Positions 16,395-24,250 of a stretch of 27,016 nucleotides of DNA are shown here, one piece after another. Each line of letters opens with the position of its first letter. Within the stretch, counting starts at the first letter, position 1. Under the pieces are notes generated by a model. The model ran no database searches and was not told where the DNA came from. It saw only the letters and a list, made by a program, of their open reading frames with translations. The stretch covers positions 1-27,016 of the forward strand of contig CAZCJL010000097.1 of NCBI GenBank assembly GCA_964498785.1, written 5' to 3'. A program made the position numbers and the translations under genes. The stretch is from Mariaggregatimicrobium sp964498785 (GTDB taxonomy: Bacteria > Zhuqueibacterota > Zhuqueibacteria > Thermofontimicrobiales > Thiofontviventaceae).

Positions 16395-16441
16395 CAAAAT
16401 TCATTTTAATATAAAACATTAAAACGGATATTATAATTTTT

Positions 16442-18802
16442 ATGATTTCAGATAGAGTACAACGAATCGGTTATTCACCAACTTTACGGATTACCGCAAA
16501 AGCCAGAGCAATGCGCGAACAAGGCATTGATGTTATTGATTTAAGTGTGGGTGAGCCCGATTTTCCGACTCCGGAATTTATTAAAGAAGCAGGTAAAAAA
16601 GCTATCGATGAAAACTATACAAAATATACTGCAAATGCAGGTATGCCGGAGTTGAAACAGGCGATTATTCGACGGTTGCATGAGGATTATGGCGTAACGT
16701 ACAACCCAAACCAGGTTATTGTCTCCAGTGGCGCTAAAAATTGTCTTTATAATTTATGTATCGCACTATTTAATAAAGGGGAAGAAGCGATTATTCCCGC
16801 GCCATATTGGGTATCCTATCCCCACATGGTAAATCTGGCCAAAGGTGTACCGGTAATTGTTCCGACACGAGAAGAAAATGGTTTCCGGCTGACTGCAAAA
16901 GAATTAAGCCGCGCCATTAACAGTAATACAAAAGCGCTTATTCTGAATAATCCCTCTAATCCTACCGGATCGGCTTATTCTCGGGAAGAACTGGAAGATA
17001 TTGTGGAAATTGCGGTCAACGAGGGTTTAGTCATAATTGCAGACGAAATTTATTCAAAACTTGTTTATGATGGTTTCCGGTTTTTTAGCATCGCTTCTTT
17101 GGGTGAAGATGTGAAAAAAAATTCAGTCATCATTAATGGCTTTTCCAAATCTTATGCCATGACCGGTTGGCGGTTGGGATTTGCCGCTGGTCCCGAAGAA
17201 TTGATCGCTGGAATGGATAAAGTGCAAAGTCACAATACATCAAACGCTTCGTCTATTTCGCAAATGGCCGGAATTACCGCGCTAAATGGTCCGCAAAATG
17301 ACGTCAACAAAATGCTGGCGGATTTTCAGCGCCGACGTGATTATATGCACTATCGGCTGATGCAAATTCCAGGAGTTTCCTGTTATAAACCCCAGGGCGC
17401 TTTTTACGTGTTTCCAAATTTTTCCGCTTATTATGACATGGCGTATGAAAATAATCAGATTCGTAATTCACATGGATTAGCATACTATCTGATCAAACAT
17501 GCGCATGTCGCTATTGTTCCCGGAGATGCTTTTGGCGCCGATACTTTTATAAGACTTTCCTATGCCACTTCAATGGAAAAAATTGAACAGGCAATGGATC
17601 GTATCTCAAAAGCAATGGAAAAATTAACTCTGGTTAAGAAAAAACAAGCGAAACCGTTGAACAATACTGTGACCAAGCGCACGGATTTTGTGGAAACAGA
17701 AGTAAATATCAGCATGGAACGACGAGACGCCCTTGTTGCTGAAAGCGAAGATTTCCTGACGCATGAGGGATATTATGAATGGAATGTTAATATTGCCGGT
17801 ATGATTATTCAATTGAGAACAAACAGTCCGCATTTGTATGATTTCTGGCTGGAAAATTTTTACCCTGCTCAATTGGAAACCGATTTAGAACCTCATGCAG
17901 TTATTTACGCAGTAAATTGGATTACCGGTCGTGAGCCCGGAGCTTATTATAATTCCGACTCCCGCACTGCATTCTACTTTAAATCTGCATTTTATCCGCA
18001 ATTACGTAGCCTGGCCCTCGGAATTGTACAGGATATTACCGAACGGCTGTATGATCTTCATGTCGTAAGAGCTCAGTCCATCGATATAAATGGAAAAGCA
18101 ACGCTATTTATGGGCGCACCAGGCACTGGTAAAATGACACAGTTTGCAGAATTTTTACGTTTAAATCACGCAAAATTGCATTCCAGTGATGTGGTTTTCC
18201 TGCGATATCTTTCCGAGCAGGCAATGGCAGATGTGGTTGAACGTAAATTTTTAATGAGAACAGATTTTGTTGAAAAATTACCATCCATGGCGCCACTATT
18301 TGAAAAAAGTAAGTGCGAAAATGTGATTACATTTAAAGATGATTGCATGAATGAAAAATGCAAAAATCAGGATGATTGCCAATTAGATCAGGGAGCGCCT
18401 TATTGTTTTAAAGGAGCTCCTGTTTCAATGGCAATGTTGGATCCATATTGGCTGAGAGGCCCGGAAAAACATGTGAAGCGTTCGGCGGTCAAGTCTGTTA
18501 TCCTGTTTGCCAAAGATGCGCTTTCGCCCGTAATTCAAAAATTAAATCCTGAAGATGCGATAAAAATACTGGAAGAAGGGCGAGCGCAAACTGATTACGG
18601 CGCCATCAGAAATATCCCGTTTTTCAATCCCCATCTGTTAGTTCGCTCCATGGACCGGATTGAATTGCAAAAACGATATTTTAATAAATTATTCCAGATT
18701 GCGCCCTGCTACCTAATAAACACTTCCGGGGAACAATCGAAAGATATTTTTGCCAGGTTAAAAGCCCTATTAGAGGATGATTTGGAAAAGGCGTTGAAAT
18801 AA
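16442..18802 (+). CDS. Class I aminotransferase fused to an HprK/PEPCK-like P-loop domain
   Basis: A 786-residue fusion. Residues 1 to about 395 form a complete fold-type I aminotransferase of the aspartate aminotransferase (I-gamma/1b) kind: SVGEPDFPTP near 36-45, NNPSNPTG near 170-177, ADEIYSK around 200, the PLP lysine at 236 (SKSYAMTGWRLG) and the carboxylate-binding arginine at 371 (FIRLSYA). After a basic linker (about 396-430) comes a second domain of about 355 residues. It has a Walker A-like GAPGTGKMT at 558-566 followed by SSDVVFLR, which resembles TQDDIVFLR in the PEPCK-like protein, and a general likeness to HprK-type kinases. The second Walker residue is Met where Ser/Thr is usual. 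Five cysteines (625, 635, 640, 646, 655) form a possible metal site. The start lacks a clear Shine-Dalgarno. Aminotransferase activity is well supported; the role of the second domain is unknown, with regulatory phosphorylation only a guess. Confidence 0.85.
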   Translation: MISDRVQRIGYSPTLRITAKARAMREQGIDVIDLSVGEPDFPTPEFIKEAGKKAIDENYTKYTANAGMPELKQAIIRRLHEDYGVTYNPNQVIVSSGAKNCLYNLCIALFNKGEEAIIPAPYWVSYPHMVNLAKGVPVIVPTREENGFRLTAKELSRAINSNTKALILNNPSNPTGSAYSREELEDIVEIAVNEGLVIIADEIYSKLVYDGFRFFSIASLGEDVKKNSVIINGFSKSYAMTGWRLGFAAGPEELIAGMDKVQSHNTSNASSISQMAGITALNGPQNDVNKMLADFQRRRDYMHYRLMQIPGVSCYKPQGAFYVFPNFSAYYDMAYENNQIRNSHGLAYYLIKHAHVAIVPGDAFGADTFIRLSYATSMEKIEQAMDRISKAMEKLTLVKKKQAKPLNNTVTKRTDFVETEVNISMERRDALVAESEDFLTHEGYYEWNVNIAGMIIQLRTNSPHLYDFWLENFYPAQLETDLEPHAVIYAVNWITGREPGAYYNSDSRTAFYFKSAFYPQLRSLALGIVQDITERLYDLHVVRAQSIDINGKATLFMGAPGTGKMTQFAEFLRLNHAKLHSSDVVFLRYLSEQAMADVVERKFLMRTDFVEKLPSMAPLFEKSKCENVITFKDDCMNEKCKNQDDCQLDQGAPYCFKGAPVSMAMLDPYWLRGPEKHVKRSAVKSVILFAKDALSPVIQKLNPEDAIKILEEGRAQTDYGAIRNIPFFNPHLLVRSMDRIELQKRYFNKLFQIAPCYLINTSGEQSKDIFARLKALLEDDLEKALK

Positions 18803-18873
18803 AGAATCAGAGGTTATTAATAACAGGTCATTCGATTTTTCGGATGTATCTGTCATTAGAAGGGAGACTTTCC

Positions 18874-19224
18874 ATGAGGTATAAAAATGCTATAATGATT
18901 TCGATAGTATTCATTTTTATCGCCACGTGTGCATCGGTTGTGCGCGTTAGTGATATCAAACAACGCCCCCGGGAGTACCATGACAAACATATTACAATAA
19001 GTGGAACAGTGGATGACGTGATTACGTTGCCAATTCTGGGGGTTGGTGTTTACCAAATTGACGATGGGTCTGGGCAAATTTGGGTCAAACCGAGCGGAGA
19101 CGTCCCTTATAAAGGCGATCGTGTTCGAGTCGGCGGAACAATTAAAGTGGGAATCGAAATATCAGGAAAAACATTTGGACTTCTTTTAATCGAAGATAGC
19201 CCCCAGGAAAAGAACTCAAATTAG
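18874..19224 (+). CDS. Exported OB-fold protein, possible lipoprotein
   Basis: A 116-residue protein with a hydrophobic N-terminal segment (residues 6-18). It ends in IATC, which could be a lipobox with cysteine 19, although threonine before the cysteine is unusual. The rest fits a small OB fold: HITISGTVDDVITLP, then VYQIDDGSGQIWVKP, then GDRVRVGGTIKVG. The start is set at ATG 18874, preceded 7 bases upstream by AGGGAG; an earlier in-frame ATG at 18844 would place that site inside the gene. It would act in the periplasm or at a membrane face. The ligand is unknown. Confidence 0.75.
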   Translation: MRYKNAIMISIVFIFIATCASVVRVSDIKQRPREYHDKHITISGTVDDVITLPILGVGVYQIDDGSGQIWVKPSGDVPYKGDRVRVGGTIKVGIEISGKTFGLLLIEDSPQEKNSN

Positions 19225-19361
19225 GTCTATCAACATACGGGAACTAATGTATTTTTTTTCACGTTAAAAATACAGCTTTACAAGATACATTCGGACAAAT
19301 GAGTAGCATGGCTGGCAATGAAATAAAGTGTTGAATAAAACCTTATTATGTGAGGTTTGTA

Positions 19362-20297
19362 ATGAAAATATTTTCAAGAACGATTATTCTGTTTATCGTT
19401 GTGTTCGTTATTATTGGCCCGGGGGTTATTTACTCGGCTGATATGGCAGGCTTTAATTTTTTGAGAACTCATGTGAGCGCCCGTGCATCGGCTATGGCTG
19501 GCGCTTTTATTGCAATTCCCGGAGATGTACATGCAATGCTCTTCAACCCTGCCGGAATGGCCACCATAAATCACCGCGTGGCAAGCGTAACGTACTTAAA
19601 CCATCTGCTCGATTTTCAATCCGGCTTTGTCGGGTATGCGCAACCGTTTAGAAATTACGGTGTTCTGGGAGTTGGAATTAATTATATGGATTATGGAACG
19701 TTTAATGAAACAGACGGTAATGGGGAAAAATATGGCACTTTTGGCGCCAGTAGTTTTGTGGTTTCCACAGCAATCGGAAAGGAATTTTTCAATGGTGCGT
19801 CAGCAGGGATTGGATTCAAATATATTCGTAGTGAAATAGAACGCTTTACCGCGCAGGCTTATGCAGTTGATGTCGGCCTTCTTTATGACGTTCCTTTTAC
19901 TGAAGATTTGAATATAGCTGTCACTGTCTCCAATATCGGACAGGCAACGTCTGCTTTTATTAAAACCAAAGAAGATATGCCGCTAAAATATGCTGCCGGT
20001 TTCTCGAAAAAATTAGCCCATTTACCTTTGTTGTTAAATGTTCTTGTTTATAAGTATGTTGATTTTGATTTCCAATTCGCACTCGGTGGTGAATTTACGC
20101 TTTCTCCGGGATTGGTACTCCGGTTGGGTTATAATTCAATCGGAAGAGATCAAAGAGTTGATGGTGATTTGGATCAGGTCGCTGGTGGGTCGGTTGGATT
20201 TGGATATCAATGGAAACAATTTTCTCTGGATTATTCCCTGTCGTCCATGGGAGAAATTGGTTCCTTAAACAGACTTACCTTTTCTGCTTCACTCTAA
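19362..20297 (+). CDS. PorV/PorQ-like outer-membrane beta-barrel protein
   Basis: A 311-residue outer-membrane protein. A signal peptide runs to about residue 26 with cleavage after YSA. The mature start FNFLRTHVSARASAMAGAFI and the following LFNPAGMA match the PorV/PorQ (UPF0164) family. Repeated amphipathic strands with glycine and aromatic residues follow, ending in LTFSASL, typical of a barrel end. Some family members belong to type IX secretion, but many do not, and no other secretion gene is nearby. ATG 19362 is chosen, with GAGG 6 bases upstream; GTG 19350 lies before that site. A likely terminator follows the gene. Confidence 0.82.
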   Translation: MKIFSRTIILFIVVFVIIGPGVIYSADMAGFNFLRTHVSARASAMAGAFIAIPGDVHAMLFNPAGMATINHRVASVTYLNHLLDFQSGFVGYAQPFRNYGVLGVGINYMDYGTFNETDGNGEKYGTFGASSFVVSTAIGKEFFNGASAGIGFKYIRSEIERFTAQAYAVDVGLLYDVPFTEDLNIAVTVSNIGQATSAFIKTKEDMPLKYAAGFSKKLAHLPLLLNVLVYKYVDFDFQFALGGEFTLSPGLVLRLGYNSIGRDQRVDGDLDQVAGGSVGFGYQWKQFSLDYSLSSMGEIGSLNRLTFSASL

Positions 20298-20338
20298 ATT
20301 CAACACTTATGTCCGATTATTAGATTTTCGATATCATT

Positions 20339-20381
20339 CCGACATCAAATCGACGCAAGTTGATAGATGTCGGATTATCTT
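20339..20381 (+). terminator. Probable terminator after the barrel gene
   Basis: CCGACATC (20339-20346) and GATGTCGG (20366-20373) form an 8-bp stem with a 19-base loop. An AT-rich tail with a run of T residues (about 20379-20384) follows. The loop is long, so efficiency is uncertain, but it sits 42 bases after the barrel stop codon and before the cysteine desulfurase start. Confidence 0.5.
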
Positions 20382-20414
20382 TTTGTTGTACATTTAATAA
20401 AATAGGATGGCAGT

Positions 20415-21587
20415 GTGAAATCAACTATAACCACGCGAAAAGTGTATCTTGATCACAGTGCAACAACACCGGTTGATCCTCAGGTTTTGGAAGCAATGAT
20501 GCCCTTTTTTACAAATAAATTTGGCAATGCATCAAGCATTCATTTGTTTGGTCGTCAGGCCAAAGTTGCACTGGAGGAAGCTAGAGAAACACTTTCCCAC
20601 TTTATAAATGCTCAATCCCGTGAAATTTATTTCACCAGCGGTGGTACTGAATCGGATAACATGGCAATTAAAGGCGTTGTCTGGCAACTGCGCGAAAAAG
20701 GCAATCATATTATTACGTCTAAAGTTGAACACCATGCTGTTTTACATACGTGTGAATATTTGAAAAAACAGGGATTTGATGTTACATTTTTAAAACCTGA
20801 TAAATATGGGATGATACAACCGGAATCTGTCGATGAAGCGATTACTGATAAAACAATTTTAATAACCATCATGCATGCGAATAATGAGGTGGGAACAATC
20901 AATCCCATCGCTGAGATCGGAAAAATCGCCAGAGAACACGGGATTTTATTTCATTCGGATGCAGTGCAATCTTTTGGTAAACTAAAAATAAATGTTTCCG
21001 AAATACCCGTAGATATATTAAGTTTTTCCGGACACAAAATATATGGTCCGAAAGGAACCGGCGCTCTGTATATAAGGAAAGGAGTTCGCCTGGCAAAATT
21101 TATGCACGGTGGCGTTCATGAACAAAATCGTCGGGCTGGCACTGAAAATATTCCGGGAATTATGGGGCTTGCCAAGGCGGTTGAAATATGTGAACAAAAA
21201 ATGGAAAAAGACCAGGCGGATATCGGTAATTTGCGTGATTTGTTGTATAATAAACTGAATCAAAAAATTCCCCGTATTTTCCTGAACGGTCATCCTGAAA
21301 AACGACTGTATAACAATCTCAATCTGTCATTCGGGGGAATTGAGGGAGAATCCCTGTTGCTCAGTCTTGATTTAAAGGGAATCGCAACATCGAGTGGCTC
21401 CGCGTGCACTTCGGGTGCGGTCGATCCGTCCCATGTTTTAAGGGCAATGAATGTACCGCCGGAACGTGCGCAATCTTCTATTCGTTTTACTTTAGGAAGA
21501 ACCAATTCAATGGAAGATATCGATTATGTATGTGAAATATTACCGTCAACAGTAAGCCGGTTAAGAGCGATGTCTCCGCTTGCATAA
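20415..21587 (+). CDS. Cysteine desulfurase (NifS/IscS family)
   Basis: PLP enzyme that takes sulfur from L-cysteine as a persulfide and releases alanine, in the cytoplasm. The 390-residue protein has YLDHSATTPVDPQV at 11-24 and conserved histidines at 106-107 (VEHHAVL). HSDAVQS is at 180-186, the PLP lysine at 208 (SFSGHKIYGPKGTGALY), and the catalytic cysteine at 331 in SSGSACTSG. The short loop around the cysteine and the SGSACTS form fit the NifS/IscS group. GTG is the start, with AGGATGG at 20404-20410 upstream. mnmA follows 14 bases after the stop, which suggests that this enzyme delivers sulfur for tRNA thiolation. No iscU or other cluster-assembly gene is nearby, so the name iscS is not forced. 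Confidence 0.95.
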   Translation: MKSTITTRKVYLDHSATTPVDPQVLEAMMPFFTNKFGNASSIHLFGRQAKVALEEARETLSHFINAQSREIYFTSGGTESDNMAIKGVVWQLREKGNHIITSKVEHHAVLHTCEYLKKQGFDVTFLKPDKYGMIQPESVDEAITDKTILITIMHANNEVGTINPIAEIGKIAREHGILFHSDAVQSFGKLKINVSEIPVDILSFSGHKIYGPKGTGALYIRKGVRLAKFMHGGVHEQNRRAGTENIPGIMGLAKAVEICEQKMEKDQADIGNLRDLLYNKLNQKIPRIFLNGHPEKRLYNNLNLSFGGIEGESLLLSLDLKGIATSSGSACTSGAVDPSHVLRAMNVPPERAQSSIRFTLGRTNSMEDIDYVCEILPSTVSRLRAMSPLA

Positions 21588-21601
21588 ATTATGAAGGTAG
21601 T

Positions 21602-22711
21602 TTGAAAGGAATGGAAAAGAAAAACGTGGCTGTTGCCATGAGCGGCGGCGTGGATAGCTCGGTCGCTGCTGCTTTGCTACATAAACAGCAACACAATGTT
21701 GTTGGATTGACAATGCATCTCTGGGATTATGACGGGGTTGGCGGAAATGAATTAAATGAAGCAAACTGTTGTTCTATGGAAAGCATTCATGACGCCAGGG
21801 CTGTATGCGATAAAATTGGTGTTCCACATTATGTGGTTGATGTCCGCAAAGAGTTTAGAACAAAAATAATTGCGGATTTTATTTCCGAGTATATGCACGG
21901 TCGTACGCCAAATCCCTGTATTTTATGCAACTCGATTATGAAATGGACAGTCTTATATAAAAGAGCTACTGAACTTGGAGCGGATTATCTGGCCACAGGG
22001 CATTATGCAATCGTTGAATACAACGAGCAAAAACAACGATTTGTATTGAGAAAAGGAATTGATCATACAAAAGATCAGTCGTACGCGCTCTGGGCGCTTA
22101 CTCAGGAACAACTGAAGATTACTGAATTTCCGCTCGGAAAATTATCGAAATCAATAGTACGAGAGATCGCGGCTGAATTTGGATTGAAAACAAAGCAAAA
22201 ACAAGAAAGCCAGGATATTTGTTTTATCCCGGATAATGATTACAACCGATTTTTGCATGAGCAAGACCCGGAGTTGAGTGAAAAAGTACAGGGCGGTGAA
22301 ATCGTTGATACAAGCGGTAATATGCTGGGAAATCATAAGGGATACCCTTTTTATACTGTTGGGCAACGGCGGGGATTGGGCGTCGCACTCGGTAAACCGA
22401 TTTATGTTGTTGATATCGATGCAGAAAATAACCGAATTGTTGTTGGTGATAAAACTGATTTGCTAAGCCATGGCTTGATTGCAACACAAGCGAACTGGAT
22501 TTCACACCAGCCTGTAAAACAAGGGATAGAGGCTGAGGCGAAAATTCGGTATAATGATCCGGGAAAAATGGCAACGGTCTTTGCACTTAGTGAAACAGAA
22601 ATTAAAGTGTTATTTCATGAACCTGCAGAAGCAGTTACGCCTGGGCAATCTGTTGTGTTTTATAATAATGATATTGTGTTAGGTGGCGGAATCATTACTA
22701 ACAACCTATAA
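21602..22711 (+). CDS. mnmA: tRNA-uridine 2-sulfurtransferase MnmA
   Basis: Adds sulfur to C2 of the wobble uridine in tRNAs for Lys, Glu and Gln, using ATP and a persulfide from a cysteine desulfurase. The PP-loop SGGVDSS is at residues 14-20. NPCILCN at 105-110 holds the catalytic cysteine (109 by alignment to the LCN motif), GHYA is at 133-136, KDQSYALWALTQEQ at 157-170, and the second cysteine is at 207 (DICFIPD). Length is normal for the family. Two starts are possible: TTG 21602, with GAAGG 4 bases upstream, or ATG 21611, which has a purine-rich site too close to it. The N-terminus after either is the family's usual one. It is in an operon with the cysteine desulfurase. Confidence 0.95.
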   Translation: MKGMEKKNVAVAMSGGVDSSVAAALLHKQQHNVVGLTMHLWDYDGVGGNELNEANCCSMESIHDARAVCDKIGVPHYVVDVRKEFRTKIIADFISEYMHGRTPNPCILCNSIMKWTVLYKRATELGADYLATGHYAIVEYNEQKQRFVLRKGIDHTKDQSYALWALTQEQLKITEFPLGKLSKSIVREIAAEFGLKTKQKQESQDICFIPDNDYNRFLHEQDPELSEKVQGGEIVDTSGNMLGNHKGYPFYTVGQRRGLGVALGKPIYVVDIDAENNRIVVGDKTDLLSHGLIATQANWISHQPVKQGIEAEAKIRYNDPGKMATVFALSETEIKVLFHEPAEAVTPGQSVVFYNNDIVLGGGIITNNL

Positions 22712-23020
22712 AACAATAAACCGATATAGAATTTGAGAAAGGATTCATAATCGCCGATAAAAAAATATTGACTTTTCTTAAAAAATTTAGTTAATTACTA
22801 ATTGAACAGGAACGAAATACAGTGCCTATTAATGATGTTGTTGAAAAAGTCTATTTTTCAAGAATTCCCAATGCGTAAGTGCAATATTAACGTTATCAAA
22901 ATTTATGATAACTGACTAAATCAACCACATCATTAATGTGCCTGGCTTTCGATTATGTTCCAATTTGAAAATTAATTTCAAAGTGATTTGTCATTGCAGA
23001 TGTAAATGGAGGGATATAAC
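22712..23020. other. Intergenic spacer
   Basis: About 300 AT-rich bases between mnmA and the next small exported gene. One candidate promoter is TTGACT (22768-22773), then 17 bases, then TTAATT (22791-22796), which is a weak -10 match. No terminator hairpin after mnmA and no convincing small gene was seen. Confidence 0.4.
22768..22796 (+). promoter_or_regulatory. Possible sigma70-type promoter
   Basis: TTGACT is a good -35 match and is spaced 17 bases from TTAATT, a poor -10 match. It points to the exported protein gene at 23021, leaving a leader of about 215 bases. The distance and weak -10 keep confidence low. Confidence 0.3.
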
Positions 23021-23512
23021 ATGCGAAAATTATTCATGATGATAATAATTCTGTCAATAGTACCAACGTTGGCGTTTGGGCAGTTGAAAAGACAAAATGA
23101 CACTGTTGATATAAAAAGTGCAATCATTGAGCCGCTGGGAAACACGCTTTCTGGCATTGGACTGATTGATCCTTCCAAACTATCAATGAGTCACAGTTTT
23201 TCAATGTCTTATTTTTCGTTTGGAGGAAACAGTTTAAGCCAAAGTCTGTACCTGAATACCATTCGTTATCAGATTGCAGATCCATTAACCTTAAAACTTC
23301 AATGGGGAATCCAGAATTTTCCGCACAATACGTTTATGGCAAATCATCCGGCGTTTAAAGGAGGCCCTTTCATATCCGGCGCTGAGTTGGATTATCGCCC
23401 CACTGAAAATGTTCTTGTGAAATTTCAATATAATACCATGCCCGGATATTATAGCAACTATCGCTATCCATATTATTCACGTTTCAATAATTTTTGGGAT
23501 ACAGAAGAATAG
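23021..23512 (+). CDS. Small exported protein, unknown function, possibly outer-membrane
   Basis: A 163-residue protein, not recognised. It has a clear signal peptide (residues 1 to about 20, ending TLAFG). The mature part has alternating hydrophobic and polar strands (SHSFSMSYFSFGG, LYLNTIRYQIADPLTLKLQW, LVKFQYNTMPG), suggesting beta strands of a small barrel or a barrel-like sheet. Its end is very rich in tyrosine, arginine, asparagine and phenylalanine. ATG 23021 is used because GGAGGG lies 7 bases upstream; ATG 23006 lies before that site. The next gene begins 43 bases downstream, so the two may share a transcript. Confidence 0.7.
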   Translation: MRKLFMMIIILSIVPTLAFGQLKRQNDTVDIKSAIIEPLGNTLSGIGLIDPSKLSMSHSFSMSYFSFGGNSLSQSLYLNTIRYQIADPLTLKLQWGIQNFPHNTFMANHPAFKGGPFISGAELDYRPTENVLVKFQYNTMPGYYSNYRYPYYSRFNNFWDTEE

Positions 23513-23555
23513 AACGTGTTAAAGCAATTCGTTTGCTTTTAGAGAGAGGCCTACA

Positions 23556-24134
23556 ATGCCAATAAGACCCGGTGGCAGGAGAGTACTAAGGAAAAAGCCG
23601 CCTAAGAAAAATAAAATTTTAAATATCAACATTACTGAAAAGCTTCGGAACATTGCATTAACGATTTTTATGTGGTTCCTGGGGTTTGCAAATCTCATTA
23701 TTGTTGTCTCATTTCTTTTTCAATCTCTTAAAGCGAGTCAGGAAGACGTTCAACCAGTCACTCCAAAACCAAAGGTAATTCAGCAATCTGTTGAGAAAAC
23801 GAAAGAAACTTTAATTCAGGTTGAGGTTTTGAACGGGTGCGGGGAAAATAAAATCGCGGCGCGGTTAAGAAATTATCTCGTTGACCGAAATATTGATGTT
23901 GTTGATTTTAAAAATTATGATCGATACGATATTGCTGAAACACTGATAATTGATCGAAAATATATGGATTTAAGACTTGCCAAAAAAATTGCCACTAGTG
24001 TTGGCGTAGACGATAAAAATGTATTCCCTCAGATTAGTCCGCAACGAAAATTGGATGTCTCAGTTATTATCGGACATGATTTTATGGATTTGAAGGCGTT
24101 CAGGGAAATTTTTACTCAACAAAAAAATAAATAG
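23556..24134 (+). CDS. Membrane-anchored LytR_C-domain protein
   Basis: A 192-residue protein with a very basic N-terminal tail (RRVLRKKPPKKNK), one transmembrane segment at about 32-56, a proline-containing linker, and a C-terminal LytR_C domain (about residues 90-185). The domain starts IQVEVLNGCGENKIAARLRN and continues DIAETLIIDR. In the LytR family this domain is found alone or after the LCP phosphotransferase domain; here the enzyme domain is absent, so it is probably a periplasmic binding or scaffold protein for the envelope. The topology is N-in, C-out by the positive-inside rule. The linked exported protein upstream is of unknown function. Confidence 0.8.
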   Translation: MPIRPGGRRVLRKKPPKKNKILNINITEKLRNIALTIFMWFLGFANLIIVVSFLFQSLKASQEDVQPVTPKPKVIQQSVEKTKETLIQVEVLNGCGENKIAARLRNYLVDRNIDVVDFKNYDRYDIAETLIIDRKYMDLRLAKKIATSVGVDDKNVFPQISPQRKLDVSVIIGHDFMDLKAFREIFTQQKNK

Positions 24135-24170
24135 TACTCTTTTAACCCTTTGAATTCCCCATAATAAATC

Positions 24171-24204
24171 AAGCCCGGGAAATACCTTCTTTTATTCCTG
24201 GCTT
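24171..24204 (+). terminator. Possible terminator hairpin
   Basis: AAGCCCGGGAA (24171-24181) and TTCCTGGCTT (24195-24204) can pair as two short helices separated by a small internal loop. The bases after it are only modestly T-rich (TATATT). It lies about 37 bases after the LytR_C gene. Function is uncertain. Confidence 0.35.
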
Positions 24205-24250
24205 TATATTAGAATGATGAATACTACTTAATGCGAAAGACCAGATTCTG

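Noticed and set aside
19362..20297. Type IX secretion system
   Set aside because: A PorV/PorQ-like barrel alone is not evidence; no other component was seen.
22844..22915. Very short frame between mnmA and the next gene
   Set aside because: About 27 codons, no Shine-Dalgarno, no recognisable pattern.
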